Source of the DNA: Ephydatia muelleri
Taxonomy: Eukaryota; Porifera; Demospongiae; Spongillida; Spongillidae
Assembly: GCA_013339895.1 (NCBI GenBank)
Contig: JABACO010000003.1
Location: forward strand, 9,936,766-10,000,765
Direction of reading: 5' to 3'
Length of the DNA: 64,000 nucleotides
Made by a program: the position numbers and the translations under genes. This document shows positions 1 to 12,463 of this stretch, piece by piece. How positions within the stretch are numbered: position 1 is the stretch's first letter; each line of letters opens with the position of its first letter. Below the pieces are notes generated by a model. That model did no database searches and had not been told where the DNA came from. It worked only from the letters and a program-made list of their open reading frames with translations.

Positions 1-1852
1 TACATGCTACACTGTATTGCCTTATCAATTCACAATCGCGTGAACAAACCAGTGACGTCAAACATTGCAAAATTTGGCACCCAAAAAAGAGGGCAATTAT
101 CTTGATTATGGTAGCTGCAAAAACAAGTGTGAACAAATTTCATTTAGCTCATGATTTAAGATGGTTTTCTTTTTCCTATGAAAGTGCCCCTTTTAAGTAT
201 GCAGAGGGAAGGAGAATATTAATTTTAGGCAGTAAAATTGAAATAAAGCTAGGTGGATGATAAAGTAACATCAAACAGCTGTAATAATGGTATTTGCCAT
301 TTATTGTACCATGTATGGATTATGCATTGTATTTGGATCTAGCTTCAGCTATCGTTCGTTACATGTTGTTGTTGTATACTGTGGCTACCCAGAGTACAGT
401 GGAAAACATTCCTTTACAACTTGCTATTGTGCTTTTGACCTAACTACTGCTTATAGTGCAAAGCTAGTAAGAACTCTCCTGTTTCTATTGCTTTGTGATG
501 GATTACGTGCGCCATGCAGGTTGCATGGACATAAAAAGAACTAATTGAAAACGTCTCCTGAGCTTCCTGGTGTCGCTCCCTACTTCTGATGGGCTCCTTC
601 ATAGATCAATATTTCATTGCGGTGTTTATTTCTTTTCTTTTTTAATTTTCGTTGTAAAAATGAAAGTTCATTGTGTTTTGTTACTAACAAAACCTGGTGA
701 ATGTAAGTTGAGTGAACAGAAAATGCGACACGTGTTACTTATACAAGTATCCAGACAAAATGTGGCTGGCATCAGTCCCGACAAGTACTGTTTACACAAT
801 CGACTATCTGCGGGAAGTATAAGAAACCACAAAGAGCAATACACCTGCTACTCTTGTTATACGCAGAATACACATCACGACACTCGCCATACTACCACAA
901 ACATCTTCCAACACCATCATGTTAGTCTTCACATGAAAGTGACTTGTATCATTTATTGAGCTAATAACCTTAATGGTTTATGAAATACACGCTACTGAAT
1001 AATTACTTTTTTCAATATAATTGCAGCTTTGTCCACTCATACATTTGTCATTATAAGGCTGACAGAGGTGTCCTTGGCATCAAATTAAAGGCGATTATAA
1101 GTAGAACCTAGTTGTGATAATTGTTTTTTCGTGTCATTAAAGGGTTAACAAAGCATATTTTGTAAATTAGAGGTGTCTAGGAAGTTAAAATACAACCTTT
1201 TTTCATAATTAAAAGCCGTATCAATGCAAATGTTTGTATGAAATCAAAAGTTTGTGTATCATCAACCCCTGAGAACCACATACCATTTAATGTGAGGACA
1301 CCATTTTTGCCTCAAAAATTCACTATTGTTGACTTATGTTCTAAGTGGTGTTATGTAACTGCCTCACCTCAGCTACCCACGCTACAGCCACTAGTGGTTT
1401 AATAACCTACTGTAGCAATGACTCAGCAGGAGTTTCCATATTTGGGCACATTTGCGTGCTTTATCTTTTCTCTCGAATATTGTTACAACTGCCACGTCGA
1501 TACTTGCACAACTATTGTTGTGACCCGTTTAAGAAACAGCAGCAGCATGTTCACCTGCACCTTCATGTTGCGTCAACAAAACGTATAAGAGAACATCAAT
1601 CGTTGTACATGCTAAGTGGAACTGCTGATTTTATTACCAAATTAACAAACGATGCCTGTTATATTCAGCAACAGTAGAGTCTTGACAAGAACATGTTGAA
1701 AGGTATATTATTGATCACCGCATAAATACTATCCATAGAGCAACATTGTTTGCAATTGAGGATTCCCCCTCCATCTACTATGTAAAACAAAGCACCACAA
1801 GCTGAGACTATAAGCAATCCTCAAACCCATACCCTTAGCTTTAAAAACTTAC
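1..1852. other. No gene recognised (AT-rich flank)
   Basis: Both strands were read for splice-bounded coding segments and protein motifs and nothing recognisable was found. The ankyrin gene to the right runs toward this region on the minus strand, so its next exons may lie here or beyond the window edge, but I cannot point to one. Confidence 0.4.
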
Positions 1853-4800
1853 ATTATTAAGTATTTTATCCACATTGATGTGACTGTCACTCAAGATTTC
1901 CTTAGTACCTTCCAGCCAACCAATTTGTGCAGCAAAATGTATTGGTGAATTTCCATCCTACAGAGCAACAACAAAAAAGGTTCGACATTAAACATCAAAT
2001 TGTGGTAATATAAAGTATCAGATAAATAATCTCATTAGTGTAAACATTGATACAAATACATGTACAGTTATATGTCATTATCAATACCCAATCCAAATGT
2101 CATGTTTAACTCTTTGAACGCCAAGTGCATATATACATAAATGCGAGAATTACCTGCCTCACCATTCATGCAGTGCTGTGTGTTATGTTGTGTTGATCAA
2201 AATCACTTTGAATACTATTGTAGATGCCAGTGCCTATACAAAATAATACTCAATCAAGCCAAACAACTGCAACCAGTGCAAGTGTTCCAGTTCCTGCATG
2301 AAGTTCCCACACTACTATTAGCACACCAGAGGGGTCTGCAGGTTACTACCTGTATGCTCAACGTCATCACCAACCTCCACTTTTATTCTAACGGGGGAGA
2401 GTATGACGACATTGTTAAGATGTGTGCAACATTAGCATGGTGAATAAACATGTGTGATAATATATCCTTTGACCACAGCTACATGTATACATATAATGAG
2501 TATTAAATAAGGGTATAGTAAACAAAATTGTAGCATGAATGCATACAATGTGGTTAAATTAATTGTACTGTACCTTTCCTGGAGTGCAGAAATCAAATGA
2601 ATATTTTTTGAAGATTTCCAAACAAGAAAGCCGACAATGAAGTACAGCCTCATGAATTGCCATGTTGCCGATCTAATGTAAGTACAACATTCAGAAAGAT
2701 GGCTGTGTCATTTATACATGAACACAGTGTAACCAGCATAAAACATATGTGCATAGGGGCATGGCATATACCATTTAGTTTAAAGAAATTAGTATGAGAA
2801 AAACAACAAGAGATATCCAAATAATGAGTTCCACACATCATGAATAGATGTGAAAGGTGTAAAACATAAGCTAATGAAAAAAGTCAGAATAGCAAATGTA
2901 TGAAACTTGCCACATGCACAAAGATGACTGAATTAAAAACTTATATAGGATGATTTCTACAAGTATGGTATCAACAGATCAGTAGCTCCAGATGAATTTC
3001 ATGAATGAATTTTTAAAAGGCACACAATTTTAAAACATGCACATTTTCTAACCACAAAGATCCTAATAACTAACATCATCCGTTTTCATCTTGTCAACTT
3101 CAGCCATTGACAGAAGTATATCAAGGCAAACTGCACTCCCACTTAAAGCTGCTAAATGTAAAGCTGTTGATTGCTTCTGTGAGATTAGGAATGTATTATT
3201 AAATTGCACACATTGTACAAGCAAAATCACATTGAGTCATGAGAGCTGATTTCACCTTGTTAGTTATATTCATATTGATTCCTTTTTGTTTAAGAAGTAT
3301 CACAATGTCTTGTTGGTTGTGCATCGCGGCATGGTGCAGTAGAGAATGACCATACTACAAGGATACACAGGAAACAATCAATGCAAATGAGAGAGAAAAG
3401 CTGGTTTAGAAGATGATTATCAAAGCAATAATATAAACTGCACAATTCATTTGCAGTGTGCTCGAGAACGGATCTAAGCATACATAATCTAAGATTTGTG
3501 TATGTAAATATAATCTTTTTATTCATAAGCCCCATATCAGGGAATGTGAGGAGTCGTGTTCTACATATAGTGCCTAGTATTATTCAGACGTGCATCTACA
3601 GTATAGTTGTGAGCTGTATTGATTTCAAGCATTTAGAAGACATCCAAACTGTACACCATAAATAGAACAACAACAATAATAGCACATGCTTACATATGTT
3701 ATATTGTCATAACGTTGTATGTAAATATGTATCAACTGACATCGGAAACTCGTTCCTCCTTCAATGACTTGTGCAACGAAGAATTGCAGCATCAGTTCTA
3801 TAACAATTTATAAAATACTTTTTGCTTAGTATGTGTGTTTCAGTAGTGTTTATATTTGTGAGTGGGAATGCCCTGGCCTACAACTGGCCAGTGTGAACTG
3901 GTCATTAGTTTTATAATTATTGCAGCATAGGTGGCCCAGCAGCTGGACCATCCGGTGATAGTAATAAAACTCCAAGGCCACCTCATCTTTGTCATACATG
4001 TATGGCTATACATTTCACTATTATATATTTTTAATCATCATATTTGTTTTGTAATATAGATACAGCATACAAGTTATGAAATACATTATTCATATGATAT
4101 CAGGGAGTCCATGTAGACTCCCTGATATCACATGAAGACGCTTTGAAAGCTCAGACAACAGAGATAATGCTCTCTCCTTCCCAAACTCAAACGTAGAAAA
4201 ATGGTTCTGGATCTGGTAAAATAAGCTTTGAGTGGATAAGAGATGTATTGCATTATATCTTTGTCACAATTGAAGCCTAATGTTAGCTGCTATGAAATAG
4301 CACTATAACATACAAGTTACAAACTTACTGCCAAATTGTTTTTTTTGGGGGGTATTATGACTTTCTGAACTAGACTATGTTGAACACATTTATTTAACAA
4401 GTAACTAAACCTATGAGAAAGCTGGTGGTATATAGGATTTGAAGGCAAGAGGGGTGCAATAAGCAAGGAAACAAGAGAATTTTGTAATTACTTGTTTCAT
4501 GGATTTTTGTTAATACAATTGTCACGCAAAGGCCATACAGTACCAAGGAAGTTGTGAAAGGTCTCGTTCCCAGACCTTACAAGATCATATACCAAGCATA
4601 TACCACAAGCAGCATTGCTGCTAATAGTCTTAGTATAATAGGCAACACTGTCTCGTTCTCAGTAGCCTTGGCCACATCCTCTTTCAATTCCTCGTCCTCT
4701 GGTAAGTTTGCAATCTTCTCATACCTGCATCATCCTGGACGCTATGGTTGGGGGCTCTGAAACATAAAAGTAAATATTGGCTCACATGATAATATGCAAT

Positions 4801-7125
4801 ATACACTCAGTATGATACCTGATCCCAGCTACAATGTCACTACCTGTTATCTTAATTACGTTAATAGCATTAACATCATGTAGAGATTCACCTACTACTT
4901 TTCTATGCATGCTCAGTGCCTTATTATAGCAATGCAGCTGCACTATTGACTAATGTCACTAACAGCTTCTAGTACAGCCAACCTTCTGTGCAAACCACTG
5001 ATGTCTGACTTAGATGTAACAATGTGCTAACCTTATGAATAGCTATTTCGATGCCACCATTTAATTTTACTCCCTTAGTACGATATCATTTGGCTCATAC
5101 AAGGAGTAGTTGCAGTGGAAAATGAATGTTATTATAAAATAATGTACATGTACTGCATACCTTATGCCTATGCTTGAAAAGCTATAACACATTTAACTTA
5201 TGGGACTTTCGGTTAACATACAGACGCATACATTTATAGACAAAAAGTGCCACCTGATCATCTTAGTGCATAATTGATCATCGTCATACATGTATATACA
5301 TCATGTAGTAAGAACATAATATCAATGGTAAGAGTAGGTAGCAGCTAAATGTATGTGTAGGACATACCTTTGGGTGACTATCAGTAGTACTCTTTCGATG
5401 GCATTCCAGTGTATAATTAGCCTCCCCGTATCACACTCTATTCGCCAAGCAATCAGGTTCAGAACTTTCCAACACCATCACCTTTTAGCAACCCGTTTCT
5501 TTTCTGCCTTGCTTGATATTTTTCACGTTAAGCAGTCCATTTCTTATCTGACTTGCCCGACAGCTTGATACTTTTGGTTGGGCAATTCATTTTCAAGTGT
5601 TGCTTAACATATTTCGTGTTTAGAGGTCAGTTCTTTTTCAGGCTCTGCTCTCGCTTGGCCCATTATTATATTTTCAGTCGTAGAACGTATACATTAAAAT
5701 AGATTGCATCACTTAGCTTCTTTGGTAATGAAAAATATCTAAACCAATCTTGCACCAGGAGTCCTGTCAGGCATGAGTAGCATTTTTTAGAACCCAAATC
5801 TTATTTGATAGTTGCTATAATACAGCTGCCAATACACAGCTCGAGACAATTTGATCACAAAAGCAAAAATGCCGACCAATAAATTCTGAAGCTAATGGTG
5901 CAATTTTCATTCTTTAGAAGGTTCCTATCACACATGGGTTGAGTTATGCATGGTTGAGGTACATGTACAAGAATATTCCAGGACTGGGAATAAGAAGGGG
6001 CAGATCTACAACTGCACAGTTTTGCGTATAACAACGAAAATGCACATTTGTGTCTTCTCATTCAATTTAAACAACAAGCCAAACGATCCAGCTGTCAGGA
6101 ATCTTGTTACATGTGTTTTTAATGACATTCATAGTTGGAGTCAAATTCTGTTCTAGAGAAACTTCCGATTTTATTATTATTAGAAAAGTTTTATTTAATT
6201 AGCAATCGCAAATATGACATATTATCAATGCATTGAAGTACATGTGACATTGTGGCCAGAAGTGATAAGTAGACATTTTTGACGTGAATAGTTTGTTTTT
6301 GTCAAAGTTCCCTCATGTCATCGAGGTGGTATACAGTTGACAAATTAATCCCGGTAACAATTACAGAGTTATTCAACTGACGCAAGCCTTTCTATTTACA
6401 GGGAAAGCTTTGCTGGCCTTTTCGCAAGCCTTCTTACTCATGGGATCAGCTTGGTAGTGGTCCATATCACCTTTTTCCATTTGCTTCTAAACAACTGACA
6501 GTCAAAGTCTCATCACACCCTTTGTAGCATGATTCGTTTCTCTTAAGAGAAATGAATTGTGCTAAGAAGATTGCAGGTTGCAAAGGGCGTGAAAACAGAT
6601 ATAAAGTTTAATTTTAAACATTTTGATCTAGGATTTGTATGCAAGAATTAAAGATACAAGGGATTACATTAATTACGCAATTATGAATTTATAACTATAA
6701 CAGAGCATGTAGCAAATAACTACATTGATCATACTATTTGAAATTGCTAAATGTTGATCTGTATAATTTTATTTATAAATTCATAATTGCGTATCTCAGT
6801 ACCCTTGTTTTCCTTACTCTTCACCAATTATATTTAAATTTTTTTATATCTCTTGTATAGATGATAATATGATTACAAACATAGGAGATGTACAAAAACC
6901 ACACCCAAATGCATAAGGAATATTGTGATACTAAAGTATGAAATATCAATAAGTACACCAAAAGCAATGCTAAATGCAAACATATCAGTTAGTTAAGTTA
7001 AATAAATACTCTTGTATTGCTCTAATATACAAACTGCTTACCTTATCTTGTGTACTAATATTAACAGTTGTAAGCTGTGCTGCCAATTCAGTAGCTTTAC
7101 CATTCGATGCAAGGTCTATCAGCAT
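1853..7125 (-). CDS. Ankyrin-repeat protein gene, five exons recognised, 3' end not found
   Basis: Five exons bounded by GT/AG signals code for ankyrin repeats in minus-strand order: 7042-7125 (28 codons), 3256-3354 (33), 3075-3176 (34), 2574-2672 (33) and 1853-1957 (35). All are phase 0 and each is close to one 33-residue repeat. Typical repeat cores are visible: HSLLHHAAMHNQQDIVILL, STALHLAALSGSAVCLDILL, MAIHEAVLHCRLSCLEIF and SPIHFAAQIGWLEGTKEIL. Donors read GTAAG, GTGAA, GTTAGT, GTACAG and GTAAGT. The first exon (MLIDLASNGKATELAAQL) begins with ATG right after an AG and resembles the first helix pair of an ankyrin array; whether it is the true start is unknown. Ankyrin arrays bind other proteins. 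No channel, kinase or death domain was found to say which family this is. A decayed duplicated gene lies inside its long first intron. Confidence 0.75.
4398..4475. repeat. Solo arm of the palindromic MITE
   Basis: The stretch matches one arm of the palindromic elements at 8363-8624 and 11411-11691 (shared words: tgagaaag, ggtatataggatttgaaggcaa, aagcaaggaaacaag). The second arm is missing here. It stands at the left edge of the duplicated segment, and the right copy of that segment begins directly after a full palindromic element. Confidence 0.7.
4476..6160. repeat. Left copy of a diverged direct segmental duplication
   Basis: This block matches 8625-10660 in the same orientation with many indels. 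Shared anchors include caattgtcacgcaaagg, acagtacca, catgataatatgcaatata, aagaacataatatcaat, acatacctttgggtgact and the stretch around 5870-6060. A third, short copy of the last anchor lies at 11958-12125. The block contains the decayed tail-anchored exon described separately and, at about 5490-5680, a short internally repetitive Lys/Glu-rich stretch on the minus strand. Confidence 0.65.
4577..4756 (-). pseudogene. C-terminal exon of an unknown tail-anchored protein, copy 1
   Basis: On the minus strand this reads an acidic stretch (YEKIANLPEDEELKEDVAK) followed by a hydrophobic helix (LPIILRLLAAMLLVVYAWYM) and a TAA stop at 4577-4579, as in a protein held in a membrane by its C-terminus. An acceptor-like tttcag precedes it at 4757. 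The 5' part of the exon has in-frame stops here but is open in copy 2, while the membrane helix is open here and cut in copy 2. That reciprocal decay suggests one ancestral coding exon, duplicated and then lost. No family is recognised. Confidence 0.4.
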
Positions 7126-8362
7126 CTGAAAGTAATTTAGGTAATAAAAATAATTTCATAATTTTATTCTTTAAATGAATATCACTCAGTTTTTCATTTA
7201 TTTTTCAAATATTTATCCATTCCTTGTTCCCACCACTATAACAAGCATTCATATTGCTCACATAATGTGTGATTATCTTACACACTTATTAAAAATCCAT
7301 AGCTGCAATGTATAAAGACAAATACAGTAATTTCTATAATCACAGAGGTTTCTTTGTGCACAGATTTTGAGTATTCTTTAATGCAGCAGCAACACAACCA
7401 AGTATTTCAATTCTAATTATTTTATTCTTAAAAGTGATTCAATTGAGCCAATAGTATACTATTAATAAGAATGGCAGCTTTATTTTCATAATGAATTAAA
7501 TCATTGCATAGCAATGTCACATAACTCGAGTGTCAGAACCTGTATGATGTCATTTATTATGCTCTAATATACTCTTGACAAGACAACTACTTCCACATCG
7601 CCGGTGAAAAAGAATGATCCATTTTACCCTGACACCTTCGGGATACTAGTAATGCAAAACCATTGGATGGATCCATTCGGGACATAAATGTGATAGACTA
7701 TTGAAACAGTAATTGGTAACTAAAGAGATAAGTTCGTTAGACAAGGACGTTACACATATATCATTTTATTTCCTATTTTGCATAATACTATGTTCAATAC
7801 TCTTTCTTGGGATGTAGGTGTAGTCATACTGTTGGAGGCGAGGGTGTGCATAATACAATTTCTTTGCTGCCTAATGATCAAAAATGTGAATTGGGCTGTT
7901 TCATTCCGGCTTACTACACTGCTAATGTTAATGTCAGTCTTATTGTCAAGAGTTTTGCGATTCTCTTGAATTCACTGTATGTGATTATAAATATAATTGT
8001 GCATTGGTTTTAATACCATTTGTTCTTGTTGATTGCTGCTTTCCTCACTGACTATTTTGGTACTTGTATCTATTGGAGTTTGCTGCATGAAAGAGGTACA
8101 AGTGAACATCACTATCATCTGTCCTTGATTATAATTTTACGACACATTGCAATAATACAATTAACCACCATAGACCATGATAACCAAATGGATCAAGAGT
8201 GTGAACAGCAACCTATGGTGTGCATGCCTCCCTCTCTCATAGTGGCAATGCAGACCAACATTTTAGTATAATTGGGGAAATCCATACATGTATATATGGA
8301 ATGTTCTACATGTACAAGATAATGACCTAGTGGATTTATGTTTACAAGCACCTACAAACTGT

Positions 8363-8624
8363 ATTCTCTGTGAGAAAGATGGTGGTATATAGGATTTGAA
8401 GGCAATAGTGGTGTAAAAAGCAAGGAAACAAGGGTCTAACAATAAGGGAAAATGTTATAGTCCTATATTTAGCACAAGAATTACATAATATCCTACACAT
8501 GTGCTAAATATAGGACTATTACATTGGACCTTATTGTTAGACCCCTATTTTCCCCTTGTTTCCTAGCTCTTTACACCAGTATTACCTTCAAATCCTATAT
8601 ACCCCCATCTTTCTCACAGAGAAT
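8363..8624. mobile_element. Palindromic MITE, 262 bp
   Basis: Two arms read as reverse complements from attctctgtgag at the left to ctcacagagaat at the right, with a short loop near 8490. The arms contain tataggatttgaaggcaa, aaacaaggg and the hairpin core around gtcctatatttagcac. No coding capacity. The sister copy is at 11411-11691. Confidence 0.8.
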
Positions 8625-8733
8625 GTTTTTAGTTACTTGTTTCATGGTTTTTTTTGATACAATTGTCACGCAAAGGTCATACAGTACCATAGAAGTTGTA
8701 CAAAAGTATCATTCCCAGACCATACATTGCAGT

Positions 8734-8868
8734 TTACAGTCTCAGTATAATAGGCCACACAGGCTCATCCTCTGTCGCGTTGGCAACATCCTCTTTCCCA
8801 TCCTCTGATAAGTTTGCAATCTCCTCATAACTGGATTGTCCTAATAGAAGGATGCTATGGTTGGACTT
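8734..8868 (-). pseudogene. C-terminal exon of an unknown tail-anchored protein, copy 2
   Basis: Begins after an acceptor-like tatttcag and is open from there through YEEIANLSEDGKEDVAN, as in copy 1, but meets a stop (8734-8736) just after PIILRL, so the membrane helix is cut off. A 12-bp deletion relative to copy 1 lies in the acidic stretch. Confidence 0.4.
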
Positions 8869-9318
8869 CTGAAATAGAAAAGTAAATATTTGCGCACATG
8901 ATAATATGCAATATATCCTCAGTATGATACCTTACCCTGGCTACAATGTCACTACCTGCTACAATAATTTCACTAATAGCATTAACATCATGTAGAGATT
9001 CACCTGCCTTATTATAGCAATGCAACTACACTTATTACTAATATCCATAACAGCTAGGTGAGTTATGCAAAAAGCATCCTAACAACACACTATTGCTAAG
9101 AATAGCCTTTCTGAGACCGTCTTTAGCATGCTACATGGGAGAAGCTACAGTAGTGAAGGAGATAAATACATGCATTCATATTGTCAGCAGTTACTGTATG
9201 ACCACTAAGTGTATAGCCACAAAATCATGTATCTGAAATGCATGAATTTTTAAACTCATTTAACTTTAACCTCCTATGCAGATACACAAGGTGGCCCCAC
9301 TATAATAGAAAATTGGTT

Positions 9319-9563
9319 ATATGGGATCGTTTCCGCGAAAGGGACTTAGTGCATACATTTCCAGTACGCATAATAGAAATGTAATGCATGCTTTGAAATG
9401 TAGGGCTAATTAAAAATTTAGAGCCTTACAACTCAATGATGGATAGTTCGATTCTCAGTGCGTAAGAAGCAATGTGCAGAGGACACTCCAGACTTCTAGA
9501 ATATCCAAAAATTTGAAATCTTGAAAAAAAAAAATGCTTTAGCTCGCAGAAGCGATCCCACAT
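9319..9563. mobile_element. Short TIR element sharing ends with the 5.9-kb foldback
   Basis: The left end, tatgggatcgtttccgcg, is nearly identical to the ends of the large element at 17337 and 23280. The right end, cgcagaagcgatcccaca, is its imperfect reverse complement. The 245-bp interior has no coding capacity. A lone end of the same type lies at about 62035-62060. Confidence 0.45.
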
Positions 9564-10682
9564 AGTGAGGTTTTAAATACAGAAGTAATCAATAACAAGT
9601 AAACTCAAGATAGAAAGCCACCTTATTTGCATTTGGCAGCTGTCATAATAATATGCTACTGAACCAAATCATGCCTATGGCTTCATCAATCAACAGCTTG
9701 GGCAATGTGGGAGAAGGGGGCGCCATGGCATGCATGTACTGTATAGACACAAGGTGCCACATGATTACCTTAGTGCAACATCGTCACACATTGCGTAGTA
9801 AGAACATAATATCAATGATAATAGTAGGTAGTTATTAGCACATGTACGTACGTGTACGACATACCTTTGGGTGACTTTATCAGTAGTACTCTTTTTTGAT
9901 GGTGTTCCAGTATATATTTAGGCTTCCCGAATAGCACTCAATCCACCAAGCAACCAGGTTCAAAACTCTTCCAATACCGTTGTCTTTTAGCAAAACCATT
10001 TCTTTTCTGGCTCTACTTGATACGTTTCATGTTCAGCGGTTCGTTTGTTTCTGGTTCCCCCCGACTGCTTGATAATTTTTAAGTTCAGCGGTCTGTTTCT
10101 TTTCAGGCTCTGCTTTATCCTTCTCATGTTCAGTGGTTTGTTTCTTCTGCTCTCCGCTTACTCGTTATTTTCCATTGTAGACCGTATACGTTAAATTAGA
10201 TTACATACTTGCTACTGGCTCCTTATACTGTAGTTTTCGTATTTGGTAATGACAAATTCTATAAACTAATCTTGTGCCAGGAGTCCATCTTCTGTACTAC
10301 CCCATTCTTATTTGGTAGTCAACTGCCAATACATAGCTCGAGATTATTTTGATTACAAATGCGAAAATGCCAACCAATTCTGAAGCTATGGTGCAATTAC
10401 CATTCTTTAAAAGTGTTCCTGCCCCGAGTTATGCGTGGTCAAGAAGGAGGAGGACAATTCCAGGACAGGGTATGAGGACGGGCAGTACCCTTTTGTTCTT
10501 TACAATGGTGCGGTTTTGCCGCATAAAACAACAACAAAACTGCTCATTTTTGTCTTCTTGCTCGATTGATAAAACAAGCTAAACGATCCGATCGTTGGGA
10601 GTCTCGTTAGAAGTCGTGTGTTTTTAATGACTTCATAGTCTGGGTCAAATCCTATATGGAAGTTTCTAGCAAAAGTTCCAAT

Positions 10683-11275
10683 AACATAAACCGCAAATTG
10701 CTATAACTTACGAATGGTTAACACTATCGACTTCCTATTTTCAACATTTCGTCCTACACCATTTCATGACTATGCGAAAATGTATTTTGTGCCTAATTGC
10801 ACGATCATAGTACCGACGTTATGAAGTCTGATACCTCATCAGGTTTTTAACCTCCTCATCTTTAGGTAGGAACGTTCAATTCTCTTCAAATTCGATGTTT
10901 ATGCAGGGGTCCTGTTGCGATTAACTTGTTTAGTTTCTTAATTTGTACTCTATCCGTTAAAGAGATACCACAGTGCAAAGTTAATGCACATTTTCCCACT
11001 CGATTCCACCCAAAATTTCCCCCATATATTTAATTAGACGCAGTTTGCCAAAATGATTGGTGCGAAACGACCAGAAAAATGTACATTAACTTAGCACAGC
11101 CGTATTTCCTTAATGCATAAACAAAATGAATAAATCAATAGCGACAGGACTCCTCTACATACACACCAAATTTGAAATGATTTCAACTCTAGCACTTAAA
11201 AATGTAGAGGTTTTGAACAAGGTGGGGTATCGGACCTTGTAATATCAGCACTATGATTGTGCAAGGCACCAAACT
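10683..11275. mobile_element. Foldback element A
   Basis: The left arm (about 10790-11000, extending weakly to 10683) pairs with the right arm (about 11058-11275) as reverse complements around a centre near 11030. The arms contain tatccgttaaagagatacc, ggtcctgttgcgatt and gcaaagttaatgcacat, words also present in order in foldbacks B, C and D. Non-coding. Confidence 0.65.
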
Positions 11276-11410
11276 ACATTTACACATATGGTAAAAATTG
11301 TATTTTCATATTTTTGGATACTTCATAATTCATTTCAAATTCATGTCCTATAATGCTATCTGTCAAAACGTGATTAAAATTTACCGTTTTAGTGTGCAGC
11401 TCTATAGACA

Positions 11411-11691
11411 CAAGTAAATAAAAACATTCTCTATGAGAAAGTTGGTGGGATATAGGATTTGCAGGCAATTGGTGGTGTAAAAACCAAGGAAACAAGGTCT
11501 TATCAGAAGGGAAAATGTAATAGTCCAATATTTATAGCACATTTGTAGGCATATATTGTTTCTGTGCTAAATATAGGACTATTACATTTTCCCTTCTGAT
11601 AAGACCTTGTTTCCTTGCTTTTTACACCACCAATTGCCTGCAAATCCTATATCCCACCAACTTTCTCGTAGAGAATGTTTTTATTTACTTG
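11411..11691. mobile_element. Palindromic MITE, 281 bp
   Basis: Near-perfect palindrome from caagtaaataaaaacattct to agaatgtttttatttacttg. It is closely related to 8363-8624 and is the better preserved copy. It lies within a repeat whose second, split copy flanks the 3.6-kb transposon at 13447-17052. Confidence 0.85.
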
Positions 11692-11957
11692 ATTCATTGA
11701 TTTTTTTTGGGTTGTGTGACGTCATATGTGTGGGTGCAAGTAAAGTTTTAGTTAAAGGTGGGATGTGCTTTTTTCCAAACGACGATTGAATCACCAAAGA
11801 TTTTTCTCTAGTTGTGTGCTATTTATACAGATGCCTTAATTTCTATATACTGTAATTACGTCACACAAGATATCTCAATTTTACAATAACACAGGCCGTA
11901 TAGTCGATTCTGTACCAAAGTATAAAATTGACTATTTTCATTAAGGAACCCCTTCCG

Positions 11958-12330
11958 ACCAATTCTGAATCTAGTGGTGAAGTTTTCATCGTTTAAAAGT
12001 GTTCCTATCCCGAGTTATGAACCCGCAAGAAGGTTCCGGGACCGGGTACGAGGACGGGCAGTACCCTTTTGTTCTCAACAACCGCGCGGTTCTGCGACAT
12101 AAAACAAAAACGAAACTTCCAATTATGTTTGTATGCAATTTGAATGGACAAGAATGCAGCAGAGATATGCTCAACTGAACGTACCAAGCTAGGTCACAAA
12201 AATCAAGAAACAGTAAATTGCTTGCATTAAAAAAAACTGTACACTATAGGGTATACAAATGTCCAGCAAATTTGCATGTTCCTATGGGGAGAGTACGTAG
12301 GGAAAATAGCGCATCAAAACTAGATAATGA
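11958..12330. repeat. Third copy of duplicated segment plus dispersed repeat
   Basis: 11958-12125 matches 5870-6060 and 10368-10560. 12120-12330 matches 17125-17330 (shared words: tgtatgcaatttgaatggac, gatatgctcaactgaac, tacactatag, ggtatacaaatg). Both are dispersed repeats; one small open stretch on the minus strand (12005-12100) is noted under the duplication. Confidence 0.55.
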
Positions 12331-12463
12331 TGCAAATAAATATGGAACCTTCTTCGAGATAATGACCATAGTAGATTTAACATAAAACTCAAATTGCTAT
12401 AACTTATCAATGGTTATGCTATCAACTCCTTATTTTCAAACTTTGTTCTATACATTTCTCTAG

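Larger units (their letters stand above)
8625..10660. repeat. Right copy of the direct segmental duplication
   Basis: Same order and orientation of anchors as 4476-6160. On the minus strand at about 10080-10180 it carries a repetitive Lys/Glu/Thr-rich coding stretch (KQTTEHEKDKAEPEKK) that is eroded in the other copy, and at about 10460-10530 a short open segment also seen in the third copy near 12005-12100 (MSQNRAVVENKRVLPVL). These fragments may be exons of one gene that was duplicated and lost; no known family is recognised. Confidence 0.6.

Noticed and set aside
287..959. Two open stretches of 85 and 129 codons on the plus strand
   Set aside because: No domain, low-complexity composition, no splice context and no repeat relation; lengths fit chance in an AT-rich region.
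4104..4132. Short palindrome tcagggagtc...gactccctga
   Set aside because: A perfect small hairpin, but with no promoter, terminator or element context in a eukaryotic sequence; too little to name.
7807..8271. Open stretches on the plus strand with a hydrophobic tail
   Set aside because: Overlapping frames of similar length, no recognised motif and no supporting exons; hydrophobicity comes from AT richness.
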